Source of the DNA: Sagittula marina
GTDB taxonomy: Bacteria; Pseudomonadota; Alphaproteobacteria; Rhodobacterales; Rhodobacteraceae
NCBI RefSeq assembly: GCF_014196795.1
Contig: NZ_JACIEJ010000020.1
Span: forward strand, 1 to 34,897
Length of the DNA: 34,897 nucleotides
Direction: 5' to 3'
Positions 1 to 8,711 of the stretch are shown piece by piece. The notes under the pieces are model-generated. The model worked only from the letters and a program-made list of their open reading frames with translations. It did no database searches and was not told the origin of the DNA. Position 1 is the first letter of the stretch, and every line of letters begins with the position of its first letter. The translations under genes were made by a program, and so were the position numbers.

Positions 1-325
1 TCTCAGCGCGCCCGCCTGACAATATCCTCGGTATGCTTCAACCTCGCTTCGCTTCAGTGTCGCCTCTCAGCGCCTCGTCCGCTCCGTCCGGTCCGACCCG
101 CAGCGCCTCAGCGCCGCCGGTGAAGGGGCTTTTACGGCTACCCCAAACGACTCGCAACCCCTTTTTTCCCTCTGCCGCAGAAATTCTCGAATTTTTCTGT
201 AAGCTGCTGATTTTTATAACAACTTATGATGCAGGAAATCCAAATCCTTGAAGATGCAGGGGCTTACCCCAAGGAAGCAAAAGCCTCTCCGGGCGACTCG
301 CGCCGCCCTGAGGGAGAACATATGC
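1..325 (-). promoter_or_regulatory. Non-coding left edge resembling an rRNA operon leader
   Basis: No convincing gene lies here. Read on the minus strand it has an A-rich tract, a promoter (listed separately), then a GC-rich leader with repeated CTGAGGCG/GCTGAG-type motifs (the plus-strand word CAGCGCCTC occurs at 68-76 and 101-109), then a less GC-rich run toward position 1. This layout resembles the leader that precedes 16S rRNA in Rhodobacterales, as I remember those leaders. The rRNA itself would lie off the left edge and cannot be seen. It could instead be the strong promoter of another stable RNA or a protein gene. Confidence 0.4.
129..157 (-). promoter_or_regulatory. Strong sigma70-type promoter, minus strand
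   Basis: On the minus strand a -35 hexamer TTGCGA (152-157) and a -10 hexamer TAAAAG (129-134) are separated by exactly 17 bases (135-151). An A-rich stretch lies upstream of the -35, and a GC-rich discriminator (GCCCC) follows the -10, as is common in stringently controlled rRNA promoters. The start point would be near 122, with transcription running toward position 1. The hexamers and spacing are seen; the rRNA link is an inference. Confidence 0.5.
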
Positions 326-886
326 TCAGCGCAGACCGTTCCGCGCGATAAAGACCGACAATTCGGACACTGCGGCGGCCCGCGCCGCTGCGATTTGCGC
401 TGGTCCGGGCTTTTCTCCCGGAATCACCGCTTCGATGTCGAAGGGCTTGGCCCGGTCGGGACCGTCTTCTTCTGGCGCGACAAAGACCTGACCGGAAATC
501 CGGAAGGTGCCGCGTTCGGTGGCGTAGAAGTCCTGAACACGTACGTCGACCTTCACATCCGGGTAATCGCGGAAGGGCCAGGGCTCCGGCGCCACCAGTC
601 GTCCTGTTATACTGTCGAGATCGCGCGCCACCTGTAACGTGATCGCGCGGCCCGGCTCATCCGACCACAGCGGCCCCAAAGGCAGGATCGCCCCCGTTGC
701 ATCGCGGGCGTGGATCTCTTCGCCTTCCGCGTAGATCGGCAGGGTCACGGTGGCGACCTCGATCCGTGCGTAGCGGGTGGAGACCTTTTCCAGCGCGGTC
801 ACAGGGGGCGCGTCAAAGCGGGGCTCGGTGCCGCTGCAGGCCGCAAGGACCAGGGCTGCGGACAATATAAGGGGCATGGGCTTCAT
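326..886 (-). CDS. pqiC: PqiC-type auxiliary lipoprotein of MCE lipid transporter
   Basis: This 186-residue protein begins with a short hydrophobic signal ending in a lipobox (LAAC, Cys17), so it should be a lipoprotein, probably held in the outer membrane. Its length and position directly after PqiB match the PqiC/YmbA family (ABC-type transport auxiliary lipoproteins), which in E. coli helps PqiAB bridge inner and outer membranes for lipid movement. The body shows a typical pattern of alternating beta strands and a C-terminal helix ending in VSELSVFIARNGL. It starts one base after the pqiB stop codon, so the two genes are almost certainly co-translated. It is the last gene of a four-gene minus-strand operon. 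Family assignment rests on sequence character plus context; no catalytic role is expected. Confidence 0.8.
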   Translation of the reverse strand: MKPMPLILSAALVLAACSGTEPRFDAPPVTALEKVSTRYARIEVATVTLPIYAEGEEIHARDATGAILPLGPLWSDEPGRAITLQVARDLDSITGRLVAPEPWPFRDYPDVKVDVRVQDFYATERGTFRISGQVFVAPEEDGPDRAKPFDIEAVIPGEKPGPAQIAAARAAAVSELSVFIARNGLR

Positions 887-887
887 A

Positions 888-3680
888 TCAGCGTCCCGTA
901 ATCAAGGAGTTGGGGTTTCGGGCGATCTGCTTGGCCAGGCGGTCGATGGATTTCGCCGCCTCGTCGATCTGGCGGATCGCACTGGACAGGCTGCGCGCAA
1001 AGTCAGAGTTGGCATTATAGCCGGAGATGGTCACCCCCGCCTGATCTGCCACCACTCGCAGGCGGTTCGACAGTTCCGGCAGCGACCGGCTGGCCACGGC
1101 CACGGCTTCTGCCGCCTCGCGCGCAGAGGCCAATGTGGCGTTGGCGTTGGCGACGATGCCGCCGCTGCGCAGTTCCTCAAGCGTCAGGCGCAGTTCAGAC
1201 AGGGCGGCGTTGACCTCGGAGGGCAGTTGGCGCGTGCTGTCCTGATCCACCAGCCGTTCCACGCTGTCGAGCAGCGAACGCGCCTGTGTGGCAAGCTCAT
1301 CCAGCGAGAGCTGTTCTGCGTCATTGAGCACCGCGCTGGCCTGATCGGCCAGACCCGGCAAACGGTCAGCGGTGGTGCCGAGATTATTGATCAGCTCCGA
1401 CACCTGCGTGATGATGGCCTGTTGCTGGGCCTCTTCGAGCAGTGCGTTCAGCTTGTCCGAGGCATCGCCAAGGCCAGAGGCCAGATCGCCCACCTGTGCG
1501 GGCAATGCCGCGAACTCTTCGGAGGCCACCACCTGTCGCAGCCCGTCGAGCGTGGCGCGCACATCCGCAGGCAGCGCACGCAGATCCGGATCCGCCAGCA
1601 GCGCGTCGGCATCATCGAGCAGCGTCGTGATGCGGGTGGAAATATCGTCGAGCGGCAGCGCCTCGGCCTTGCCAAGCACCGCGTTGGCGCGCTCGGACAG
1701 CGACGGCAGGCTTTGCGCGGTTTCATCCAACGAGGCAATCAGCTCGGACACGGCGGCCACGACGGCCTCGTCCTTGACCTGCCCCAGCAGGGTGTTCAGC
1801 GTGGCGGAAGCTTCGTTCAGGCCGTCAGCCAGGCTGCCCACCTGCCCCGGCAGGGCGGCGAACTCCGGGCTTTCGACAATGCCGCGCAGCCCTTCGACCG
1901 TGCCGCGCAGTTCGGCAGGAAGCGCGGTCAGGTTCTCGTCCGACAGAATATCGGAGATCTGCGTGGCAATATCCTCCAGCGGCAGCGCCTCGGCCTTGGC
2001 CAGCACCGCGCCGGCCCGCTCGGACAGGCCGGGCAGGGTTTGCGCCGTCTCGTCGAGCGAGTCGATCAGGCCGGAGATCGCGGCCACCACGGCCTCGTCC
2101 TGCACTTGCCCCATAAGCGTGTTCAGCGTGCCGGAGGCCTCTGTCAGGTTATCAGCCAAGGTGCCGATCTGCGCGGGCAGCCCTGCGACCTCCTCGCTTT
2201 CGGCAATTTGGCGAATGGACTCCAGCGTGGCCAAGAGCGCCTCGGGGGCGGCCTGCACCTCGTCGGATCCGATCACGCCGCGAATGTCGGCCAGCGTGTC
2301 GATGATGCCGTTCATCACCTCCTCGACCGGCAGCGCGTCGACGCGCTGGATCAGGCCCTGGGCGCTGGCGGCCACATTTGTGACCTCGGAGGGCGCAGTG
2401 GGCAATTCCGGATAGGGATCGGCGTTGCGGTTGAAACTGGCCTGCCGCGCGCCCTCGACGATCACCAGATCAATCTTCAGCCCCCCCGTCAGGATCGAGG
2501 CATTGGCCAACCGGGCCCGCAGCCCTTCGTTCACCCGTGCGCCGAGATAGGCGAGGAACGCTTCCTCCCCTGCCCCGGTGTCGATGCCGATCCGGCTGGG
2601 GTTGATGCGGGCGGTCGCGATCAGGCGGATTTCGTTGTCGCCAAAGCGCAGCGGATCAACCACGCCAGAGATCGTTTCCACCTCCCCCAGCTTCAGACCG
2701 CCCAGGGTCACGGCGGCCCCCTGTGACAGACCCGCAAGGTTTTCATCAAAGATCATCATAAGCTGGACAGAGCCGCCGTCGCCTTCGAGGAAGAAATCCT
2801 CGCGCGCGGCATTCTCGTCCTCGTGCAGGGTGAACTCCTGCCCCTCAGTCAGCGGCGCCCCGCCCGAAGACATGGTCTCAAAGGTCACACCACCAGAAAT
2901 CAAGGAGGCCAGTGAGGAGAAATCGAGGTTCGCCCCCTCCGCACCCAGCGAGAAGCGGAAACCGGAAATATTCCAGAACCGCGCAGAGGAGGTGACAAGC
3001 TGGGTATAGGGCTCAAGGATCACGGCCTGAGCGTAGACCTCCAACCCGTCGTCGGAGACTTCGGTTCGCCCCATACGACCCACCTGCACGCCCCTGTACA
3101 GGATCGGCGTGCCCTCGTTGGGCAACCCGTCCTCCGAGCGCAGAAGGAAAGTGGTGCCCTCTTCGCCAAGCGCCATGAGCGGGCTGTCCACCGCGCCTGT
3201 GAACCGATCGGCGGGCGTGCCCGGCGTACCGTCCCACGAGGCGGAAATGTAGACACCCGACAAGACCGTATCCAGGCCAGAGACCCCCTGCGCCGTCACC
3301 TCCGGCCGCACGATCCAGAAGAGTGCATCGCTGTCCACATACCGGGCAATGTCCTTGTCGAGGCGAATGGAGACAATGACCTGATCCAGATCGTCGGAAA
3401 AGTTCACCTCTTCGACCACACCCACGGGAATGTCGCGATAGCGCACTTCGGTTTCCTGCGCGCGCACGCCGTCCGCCTGGGCAAAGACAACCTCGATCAG
3501 CGGACCGCGATCGGCCCAGTTCTGCCAGGCGACGCCCACGGCGGCCAGAATGGCAAACACCGGGATCAGCCAGACCAGCGAGAGACCGGAAAACCCGCCA
3601 CTCTTCGCAGGCGCGATGGAAACGGACCGGGGGGTGCCCGGGTCGGAGCTCGCGTCGGAGCCGGAGGACGTATCATTCAT
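888..3680 (-). CDS. pqiB: PqiB-like MCE protein with extended tandem-repeat C-terminus
   Basis: A 930-residue MCE (MlaD) family protein. A cytoplasmic Ser-rich N-terminus is followed by one membrane helix (about 32-52, GLSLVWLIPVFAILAAVGVAW). Three MCE-like domains follow (about 57-150, 176-270 and 303-410), recognisable from repeats of the type ILYRGVQVG and VTLGGLKLGEV. E. coli PqiB has three MCE domains in about 546 residues, so this protein is much longer. The extra C-terminal part (about 450-885) is helical and made of about 110-residue tandem repeats. In the family, MCE rings plus a long coiled C-terminus form a periplasmic tube that carries lipids between membranes. The start overlaps the upstream pqiA half by 4 bases (ATGA), showing translational coupling. 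Function is inferred from the family. Confidence 0.88.
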   Translation of the reverse strand: MNDTSSGSDASSDPGTPRSVSIAPAKSGGFSGLSLVWLIPVFAILAAVGVAWQNWADRGPLIEVVFAQADGVRAQETEVRYRDIPVGVVEEVNFSDDLDQVIVSIRLDKDIARYVDSDALFWIVRPEVTAQGVSGLDTVLSGVYISASWDGTPGTPADRFTGAVDSPLMALGEEGTTFLLRSEDGLPNEGTPILYRGVQVGRMGRTEVSDDGLEVYAQAVILEPYTQLVTSSARFWNISGFRFSLGAEGANLDFSSLASLISGGVTFETMSSGGAPLTEGQEFTLHEDENAAREDFFLEGDGGSVQLMMIFDENLAGLSQGAAVTLGGLKLGEVETISGVVDPLRFGDNEIRLIATARINPSRIGIDTGAGEEAFLAYLGARVNEGLRARLANASILTGGLKIDLVIVEGARQASFNRNADPYPELPTAPSEVTNVAASAQGLIQRVDALPVEEVMNGIIDTLADIRGVIGSDEVQAAPEALLATLESIRQIAESEEVAGLPAQIGTLADNLTEASGTLNTLMGQVQDEAVVAAISGLIDSLDETAQTLPGLSERAGAVLAKAEALPLEDIATQISDILSDENLTALPAELRGTVEGLRGIVESPEFAALPGQVGSLADGLNEASATLNTLLGQVKDEAVVAAVSELIASLDETAQSLPSLSERANAVLGKAEALPLDDISTRITTLLDDADALLADPDLRALPADVRATLDGLRQVVASEEFAALPAQVGDLASGLGDASDKLNALLEEAQQQAIITQVSELINNLGTTADRLPGLADQASAVLNDAEQLSLDELATQARSLLDSVERLVDQDSTRQLPSEVNAALSELRLTLEELRSGGIVANANATLASAREAAEAVAVASRSLPELSNRLRVVADQAGVTISGYNANSDFARSLSSAIRQIDEAAKSIDRLAKQIARNPNSLITGR
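1030..2333 (-). repeat. Tandem repeats of about 110 codons inside pqiB
   Basis: Within the PqiB C-terminus, three full units and one degenerate unit can be aligned by eye: residues about 450-565, 566-674, 675-790 and 791-885. Each unit runs through LPxEDI/LPLDDI, then an ALPAxxxxTLxxLR helix, then LPAQVGxLAxxLxxASxxLNxLL, then an ELIxxLxxTAxxLPxLSERAxAVLxKAE segment. Units 2 and 3 are the most alike. The pattern suggests duplication of a coiled-coil segment that lengthens the periplasmic needle. Confidence 0.85.
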
Positions 3681-4294
3681 TGTGGTTCAGAAACCCTGAC
3701 ATCATGGCTGTCCCAGATCAGACGCGTGTCGAAAGATCGGGCGGACAACATTGTAAATATCACGGAAAGTGCAAAAGTCAGGGCCGCGGAGCCGGGATGG
3801 ATGGACGCGACAACAGAGAGTTGCACCAATGCACTCAAGATGGCCACCACGAAGACGTCGATCATCGACCAGCGGCCCACGAATTCGACAACCTCATACA
3901 GATGCATCTTTTGATGCAGCCGTTTCGCGGAGCCACGCTGCACCGAGATGGCGAGATAGGCGATGGCGATGAACTTCGCCACGGGGATCACCACGGAGGC
4001 AAAGAGCACGATGGCCGCAATGCCCACATCGCCGTGGTGGGCGATTTCGATGGCGCCGCCGACGATGGTGCCCGACTGGGTGCCCGTCAGCGTTTCGGTC
4101 ACCAGCATCGGATAGAGGTTGGCGGGGAAGTAGACCAGCAGCCCGGTGAACCAAAAGGCCCAGACCCATTGCAGACTGTTGCTTTGACGGGACTTCAGGC
4201 GGTGGCCACAGCGCCCGCAGCGATCTTGCTCCATGGGCCAGACCTTGGCGCAGGTGGTGCAGGTCACCAGCCCCATATCGCGCGCGGTGCTCAT
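3677..4294 (-). CDS. pqiA: PqiA family membrane protein, C-terminal half
   Basis: A 205-residue membrane protein with an N-terminal zinc-ribbon-like pair of motifs (CTTC and CGRCG, about residues 12-35) followed by four hydrophobic segments. The segment FPANLYPMLVTETLTG and the block HLYEVVEFVGRWSMIDVFVVAIL are typical of PqiA domains. Single-chain PqiA in E. coli is about 417 residues and carries two such domains; here the second is a separate gene. It overlaps its partner upstream by 4 bases (4291-4294) and pqiB downstream by 4 bases (3677-3680). PqiA is thought to be the inner-membrane component working with the PqiB tube. Its own zinc ribbon and coupled start indicate a genuine separate protein rather than a recent frameshift. 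Confidence 0.85.
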   Translation of the reverse strand: MSTARDMGLVTCTTCAKVWPMEQDRCGRCGHRLKSRQSNSLQWVWAFWFTGLLVYFPANLYPMLVTETLTGTQSGTIVGGAIEIAHHGDVGIAAIVLFASVVIPVAKFIAIAYLAISVQRGSAKRLHQKMHLYEVVEFVGRWSMIDVFVVAILSALVQLSVVASIHPGSAALTFALSVIFTMLSARSFDTRLIWDSHDVRVSEPQ

Positions 4295-4992
4295 GTAGGG
4301 GCCTGCTCTGTCTGGCTGTCAGCGGGATTGGCCTCGGCTTCGCTGACCTCGATGGCCTTCCAGATCGACCAGCTGCACATGTAGCGGTCCGACACCACCA
4401 CGATGATCGACAGGGCGGTGAACATCCAGAAGGCCGGGCCGAAGTGCAGGCTGGCAAGGTCCGACACCTTTACCAGCGCCACGGCGCAGCCGATGGAGAA
4501 GACCTCGGTCATGGACCAGGGCTTCAGCTCCTGGGCCAGACGAAAGGCGCGGCGGGCGTAAGGCGCGGCGCGATGACCCAATTCCATCGGGGCGATGACG
4601 TAGATCAGCAGCCCCACCCGCACCGCAGGCAACCCCACGATCAGCAGCACCGTCGCCACGGAGACCAGCACCAACAGGCCGGAGCGAAAGCTGGTGGCCA
4701 CGTCGAGCAGCGATACCTTGTTGCCGATGCCGGCCGCGTTGATCGACAAAAACGGGTGAAAGCTGGCCGCCACCACAAGGATCAGCACCGCGATCGACAG
4801 CGCAAGAATGCGCAGCCCGGCGCCTTCACGGCTGGCAATCAGGACCGTGCTGCACCGGTCACAGACAGCGCGCTCGCCATTGCGGGGCATCTGCGCGCGG
4901 TAAACTTCGTCGCAGTTGGGACACCCAATCAGCTGCTCCGTATCGACCACCTGGGGCATGGGGTCTTGAATGGGTCCGGCGACATCCGGCAT
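4291..4992 (-). CDS. pqiA: PqiA family membrane protein, N-terminal half
   Basis: A 233-residue protein and the first gene of the Pqi operon. A zinc-ribbon motif pair (CPNCDEVY at about 24-31 and CDRC at about 44-47) precedes four hydrophobic segments (the first LRILALSIAVLILVVAAS). PqiA-type motifs are visible in SFHPFLSINAAGIGNKVSLLD and in LKPWSMTEVFSIGCAVALVK. It corresponds to the first domain of two-domain PqiA proteins. A good ribosome site, GAGGAG, lies 6 bases before the ATG. The C-terminal tail is short and hydrophilic and runs into the start of the next gene with a 4-base overlap. The two halves probably form a complex equivalent to one full PqiA. Confidence 0.85.
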   Translation of the reverse strand: MPDVAGPIQDPMPQVVDTEQLIGCPNCDEVYRAQMPRNGERAVCDRCSTVLIASREGAGLRILALSIAVLILVVAASFHPFLSINAAGIGNKVSLLDVATSFRSGLLVLVSVATVLLIVGLPAVRVGLLIYVIAPMELGHRAAPYARRAFRLAQELKPWSMTEVFSIGCAVALVKVSDLASLHFGPAFWMFTALSIIVVVSDRYMCSWSIWKAIEVSEAEANPADSQTEQAPT

Positions 4993-5630
4993 CGGGCACT
5001 CCTCGCGGGACGGCCCACCTGGCCCTCCAAGGCCGTAAGACTAGGGCGCGGACCCGCCCTGTGCAATGTAACCCCTGTTCAACACTGCTTTTGTGACCGC
5101 AAAGACTCAAATAGTTTCTGGCGCCGCCCGCCTTGGCGTCGTGGACAAAGGCGCCCCATCGTCGAGATCGACACGCTGCCCCACCAGATCTGACCCGCAA
5201 CGGCTCCGGAACGGTATCGGCCAAGGCCTTCGAGCTTGCAACACCCTCGGCATGAAGCGACCAAATTCGCAGTGCGACCTTTGCCCTGTTCCGTGCCTGG
5301 CCCAGTGTATTGTCAGACATCGCCTCGAACGGTTTTCAGCAGTATCAGAGACTGTTTTGGTTCCACCACAGCCCCGTCGGGCGCTGAGACCTCCGCACCG
5401 GGGCCCTCTGGCTTCGCCCCCGGCGTTGGCCTCCGGCTTGGGGCGCGCAGGTCAGGCTGGCCGCGCTGCAAGGTGTCTCGCGGCGGGCCATTGGTCTCGA
5501 CATCTGGCGCAGCTGAACCACCGCCGCTTGGGGCACCCAAACTCCAGCCCTGCGCGCCCGACGGTGCTTAATCGCCCGTTAGGCCACAGCCTTTAGGGTG
5601 CACTCCGAAACTTGCTCGGAGAATGCCCCC
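4993..5630. other. Long intergenic region between pqi and chemosensory genes
   Basis: About 640 bases between two divergently transcribed units. Open frames here (for example minus strand 5313-5540 and 4859-5320, plus strand 5093-5596) have low-complexity Pro/Arg/Ala-rich or shadow-like translations and no recognisable domain, so I do not call them genes. Promoters for both flanking units must lie here, but no clear -35/-10 pair stands out. The 5390-5480 part is strongly GC-rich with repeated GGC/CGG runs. It may hold a decayed gene. Confidence 0.5.
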
Positions 5631-7370
5631 GTGTCGCTCGACGATTCCCAGACCCTGCCCATCGCAGAGACGGAGACCGAAACAGAAAGCACCGGGGCAA
5701 GGGCTCTGCCCGCACCACCGCCACCCGCCGGCGTGCTGCCCTCCCCGAAGGCCATTGCCGAACCGCCCGAAGGGAATGGCCCTGCAACACAGACCACTTC
5801 TCCTGAAAACGCGTCTGAGATACAGCCCCCAGCGCCTGAAGATGCGGCTGAGGAGGCACCGGCCTCCCGTCTCAAAGATGTCCCTCCGCAAAACGATATC
5901 TACGGGCTGATCGACCTGGGCGGGCGCATCCTGGGCATTCAGGCCGTGCATGTGCGCGAGGCCGTTCCCTTTCCTGATGACATCAGCCCCATGGCAGTCT
6001 CCCTCCCCGGTCTGCTGGGTGCCATGGTGTTGCGACAGGACACGATCCCCCTGGTGGATATGGCCGTGATGCTGGGCGTGCCCACCGACCTGCCCATAAG
6101 GGAGCGGGTGGTGATCATCGTCAACGACGCCAGCCATCAGCGTCTCCTGGGCCTGGTGGTGGACCGGCTGCAGGGCATGACCTCCCTCGACTTCACCAAC
6201 ACCGCAGAGATGTGCGTGGTGGGCCGTGATCATCTGCTGGTGGGCGGGCGCAGTTTTGTGAATGATGGCACCGTGGTGGGCATTCTCGATCCACAGCTGC
6301 TGTTCGACCAGCCCAGCCTGCCCTACGCCATCCAGCGGGAGCGCACGGCTGCCCGGTCCAACTCACTTATGTTCGGCGACCAGCAGGCCTACTTGCTGTG
6401 CAGCTACAGCGGCCATGGCATCGCCTTTCCGGTGCAGGATATCCACGCCACCATTCCGACGACCCCCCTTTGCAAAAGCCCTATGACCTATGGCGCCTGC
6501 GACGGTGTGATCGAACACCACGGCATCGAAATCCCGCTGCTCGATACGTTGCAAATCCTGGGCTTGGGGCGGAACGCGTCGCGGCCCGAACGCTCGGCCT
6601 CCCTGGCGATGCGCGTTCCCAAAGGCGGGCTTATCGCCTTTGAGGTCGATCGGTTTTTCGACATCGTCCACACCCGCACAGAAGACCTGTTGGAGATGCC
6701 GCAGGTTCTGACCACGCGCCACGACCTGTTCTCCGGCATTCACATGTCTGCAACGGGGGACCATTACCTCGTGTTGCATGCCGAGTGCGTCCTGCAAGAG
6801 GAGGCGGTGGTGCAGCTTGCCAGCACCACGGTGAAGGACACCGAAGCCGACGCCACCCAGGAAACAGAGGACAAGCACACCCGCACAGGCAACGCCGCCG
6901 CCCGCGCACGCGAGGCGGAAAGCGCGCTCTATCTCATTTCGCAGTCGGCGAAAAAGCGCATGGCAACGCAGCTCGCAGAAATTGTCGAGATCCTGCGCCT
7001 GCCACCAAGCCTGCTGGCTGCCGAAGTGCGCTACGACGGTTATATGGGCACGCTCAGCCACCGGTCTCAGCTGGTGCCCATCTTCTCCGTGAGCAACGTC
7101 TTGGGGGCCTTCCCCTTTTACCAGGAAGGCAAAGCCTGCGTGCTGCTCTTCCGCATGGAGGGTCAGCTCTATGGCGCCGTGGTCGATGAGCTGGAAGCCG
7201 TGAGCCGCTGTCATCCCGTCGGCGCGCCGGAGGATCGCGTCCTGCGCAAGATGGACAACGGGGAATTCCTGCCGAGTTTCGAACTGATCCGCGAACTGCC
7301 GGTGAATGGCGGCGGCGGCGGGGCTTTTGGCGGCATGTCGTCCGGGTTTGATGCCGGTGAACTGTTCTGA
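5631..7370 (+). CDS. Triple CheW-domain scaffold protein
   Basis: A chemotaxis scaffold with three CheW-like domains. Counting from an upstream GTG at 5598 (590 residues), a disordered acidic Pro-rich N-terminus (1-97) is followed by CheW domains at about 100-236 (IYGLIDLGGRILGIQAVHVREAV; PLVDMAVMLG), 255-398 (IEIPLLDTLQILGLG) and 440-565 (QLVPIFSVSNVLGAF; VVDELEAV). CheW domains link receptors to the CheA kinase, so a triple protein could bridge several partners. The GTG at 5631 is preferred because GGAGA lies 8 bases before it, whereas the GTG at 5598 has AGG directly touching it; an in-frame TAG at 5580-5582 bars any longer start. The next gene starts 9 bases after the stop. No CheA is present in the window, so partners are unknown. 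Confidence 0.85.
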   Translation: MSLDDSQTLPIAETETETESTGARALPAPPPPAGVLPSPKAIAEPPEGNGPATQTTSPENASEIQPPAPEDAAEEAPASRLKDVPPQNDIYGLIDLGGRILGIQAVHVREAVPFPDDISPMAVSLPGLLGAMVLRQDTIPLVDMAVMLGVPTDLPIRERVVIIVNDASHQRLLGLVVDRLQGMTSLDFTNTAEMCVVGRDHLLVGGRSFVNDGTVVGILDPQLLFDQPSLPYAIQRERTAARSNSLMFGDQQAYLLCSYSGHGIAFPVQDIHATIPTTPLCKSPMTYGACDGVIEHHGIEIPLLDTLQILGLGRNASRPERSASLAMRVPKGGLIAFEVDRFFDIVHTRTEDLLEMPQVLTTRHDLFSGIHMSATGDHYLVLHAECVLQEEAVVQLASTTVKDTEADATQETEDKHTRTGNAAARAREAESALYLISQSAKKRMATQLAEIVEILRLPPSLLAAEVRYDGYMGTLSHRSQLVPIFSVSNVLGAFPFYQEGKACVLLFRMEGQLYGAVVDELEAVSRCHPVGAPEDRVLRKMDNGEFLPSFELIRELPVNGGGGGAFGGMSSGFDAGELF

Positions 7371-7379
7371 GGTGATTTC

Positions 7380-8711
7380 ATGACGTCTTTCCCACCGTCT
7401 TCGGACGACGATCCTCTGGCGGATCTGACAGACAACGATGCAATGTCAGACCTGTCCAACACCGATGCCTTCGATCTGGAGGACGTGGGCAGTCCCGAGA
7501 TGGGCGACCACATCGACTTCGCCCCTGACACCGTCGAAGACGTTGAGGAACCCGCTTTCGAGACCACGGATGAGGCCGCCCCTGCGCCCCCGGAAGACAT
7601 GGACATGACAGTGGACGACACCCCGGAGACAGATCCGGCGGATACGCCCGAAATGGTGGACGACGCCAAAGAGGACGACACCCCGCATCGCGCCACTCTG
7701 ACCACCGATCCGCCCCCCCTCGAGGCCCCTTCGCCAGAGCGGCAGGATCTGCCGTTCGACCAATTGCTTGCCAGCACGGAGACAGAGCTCAACCGCCGCT
7801 TCGACGATGTGGAACTGGTGATGATGGAGCTGCTGCACCTGCTCGCCACACCCTCCGACCCCGACCGGCCGGAGCGGTTGTCCAGCCTGTTGCACGCCGA
7901 GCTGAAGCGTATCGAAGAGGCTCTGGCCCAAGCCTGCGACCAGCGCATTGAGCAGGACAGCCGGCTGACAATGGTGGAGGATCTTCTACGGCAGACCAAT
8001 GAGCGGAGCGTCCGTCAGTTTCGCCGGCAAAAGGGCTGGCTCAAGGCCATGCAAACCTCCCGAGAGGACGCCCGCGGCCTCCTCGGCGACCTGTCCAGCC
8101 GCCTCGATGCTCTGGCCGCGCAAACACCGGCGCCCTCCGAACCGGACCTCACCCCTGTGCTCGATGGGCAGGCTGCGCTGCGCGCCATGCTGGAGGCATT
8201 GAAGCTGCCTGACATCGACCCTGTTCAGGCAACTCTCACCGATATTCAGGCGCGGCTGGCCCTATTTTCCGAACAGGCACCGCCGGATCCGGACCTGTCC
8301 CCGCTGCGCGATGAGGTCGGCCAAGGCTTTGACCGATTGGCCGCGCTGGTGGGGGAGCGTAATAAACGCCAGGACGCCGAGCGCAAAGGGCTCACCGCGC
8401 TGCGGCATGGGCTGGAAGCCACTGTCTCCCGGCTCGACACGCTGCTTTGCGAATTGGAGACCCGACAAAGCCCCCCGACCGCGGCCCCGGAGGCGCGGCA
8501 TACCACGCTGGCGGAGCCTGTTGCGGGGCCTGTTGCGGGGCCGCACCCCGACCTCACCGCCTTGCAAAACAGGGTGGAGGCCGGCGTTGACCGGATCATT
8601 GGCGCCATCACGGCACAGGGCCGTGTACTGGATGCGGAACGCCGGGCGCTGACACCGTTTTTCGATGGGCTCGACTGTTTTTTTGCTCGGCTGGAGGCCG
8701 CAACATGCTAG
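7380..8711 (+). CDS. Acidic coiled-coil protein of unknown function, ended by an in-frame TAG
   Basis: 443 residues with no family I recognise. Residues 1-125 are very rich in Asp, Glu, Pro and Thr and probably disordered. The rest is helical: about 128-230 (ELNRRFDDVELVMMELLHLL; RRQKGWLKAM), then segments repeating a pattern like 'PDLxPLxxxVxxGxDRLxALVxxxxxxxDAERxxL' at about 255-275, 297-330 and 385-425, so it contains diverged internal repeats. A good ribosome site (GAGGTGA) precedes the ATG, and the gene follows the triple-CheW gene by 9 bases, so the two are likely co-transcribed. A structural or adaptor role in a chemosensory array is possible but is only an inference. The reading frame resumes directly after the TAG stop (see 8712-8909), so this protein may be a truncated form of a 508-residue product. 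Confidence 0.7.
   Translation: MTSFPPSSDDDPLADLTDNDAMSDLSNTDAFDLEDVGSPEMGDHIDFAPDTVEDVEEPAFETTDEAAPAPPEDMDMTVDDTPETDPADTPEMVDDAKEDDTPHRATLTTDPPPLEAPSPERQDLPFDQLLASTETELNRRFDDVELVMMELLHLLATPSDPDRPERLSSLLHAELKRIEEALAQACDQRIEQDSRLTMVEDLLRQTNERSVRQFRRQKGWLKAMQTSREDARGLLGDLSSRLDALAAQTPAPSEPDLTPVLDGQAALRAMLEALKLPDIDPVQATLTDIQARLALFSEQAPPDPDLSPLRDEVGQGFDRLAALVGERNKRQDAERKGLTALRHGLEATVSRLDTLLCELETRQSPPTAAPEARHTTLAEPVAGPVAGPHPDLTALQNRVEAGVDRIIGAITAQGRVLDAERRALTPFFDGLDCFFARLEAATC

Noticed and set aside
777-2726. Long open frame of 649 codons on the plus strand
   Set aside because: It lies wholly antisense to pqiC-pqiB; its translation is rich in Arg, Gln, His and Gly and mirrors the repeats of PqiB. 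It is a GC-rich shadow.
5313-5540. Small Pro-rich gene on the minus strand
   Set aside because: All frames there are low in complexity, no ribosome site is seen, and no domain is recognised.
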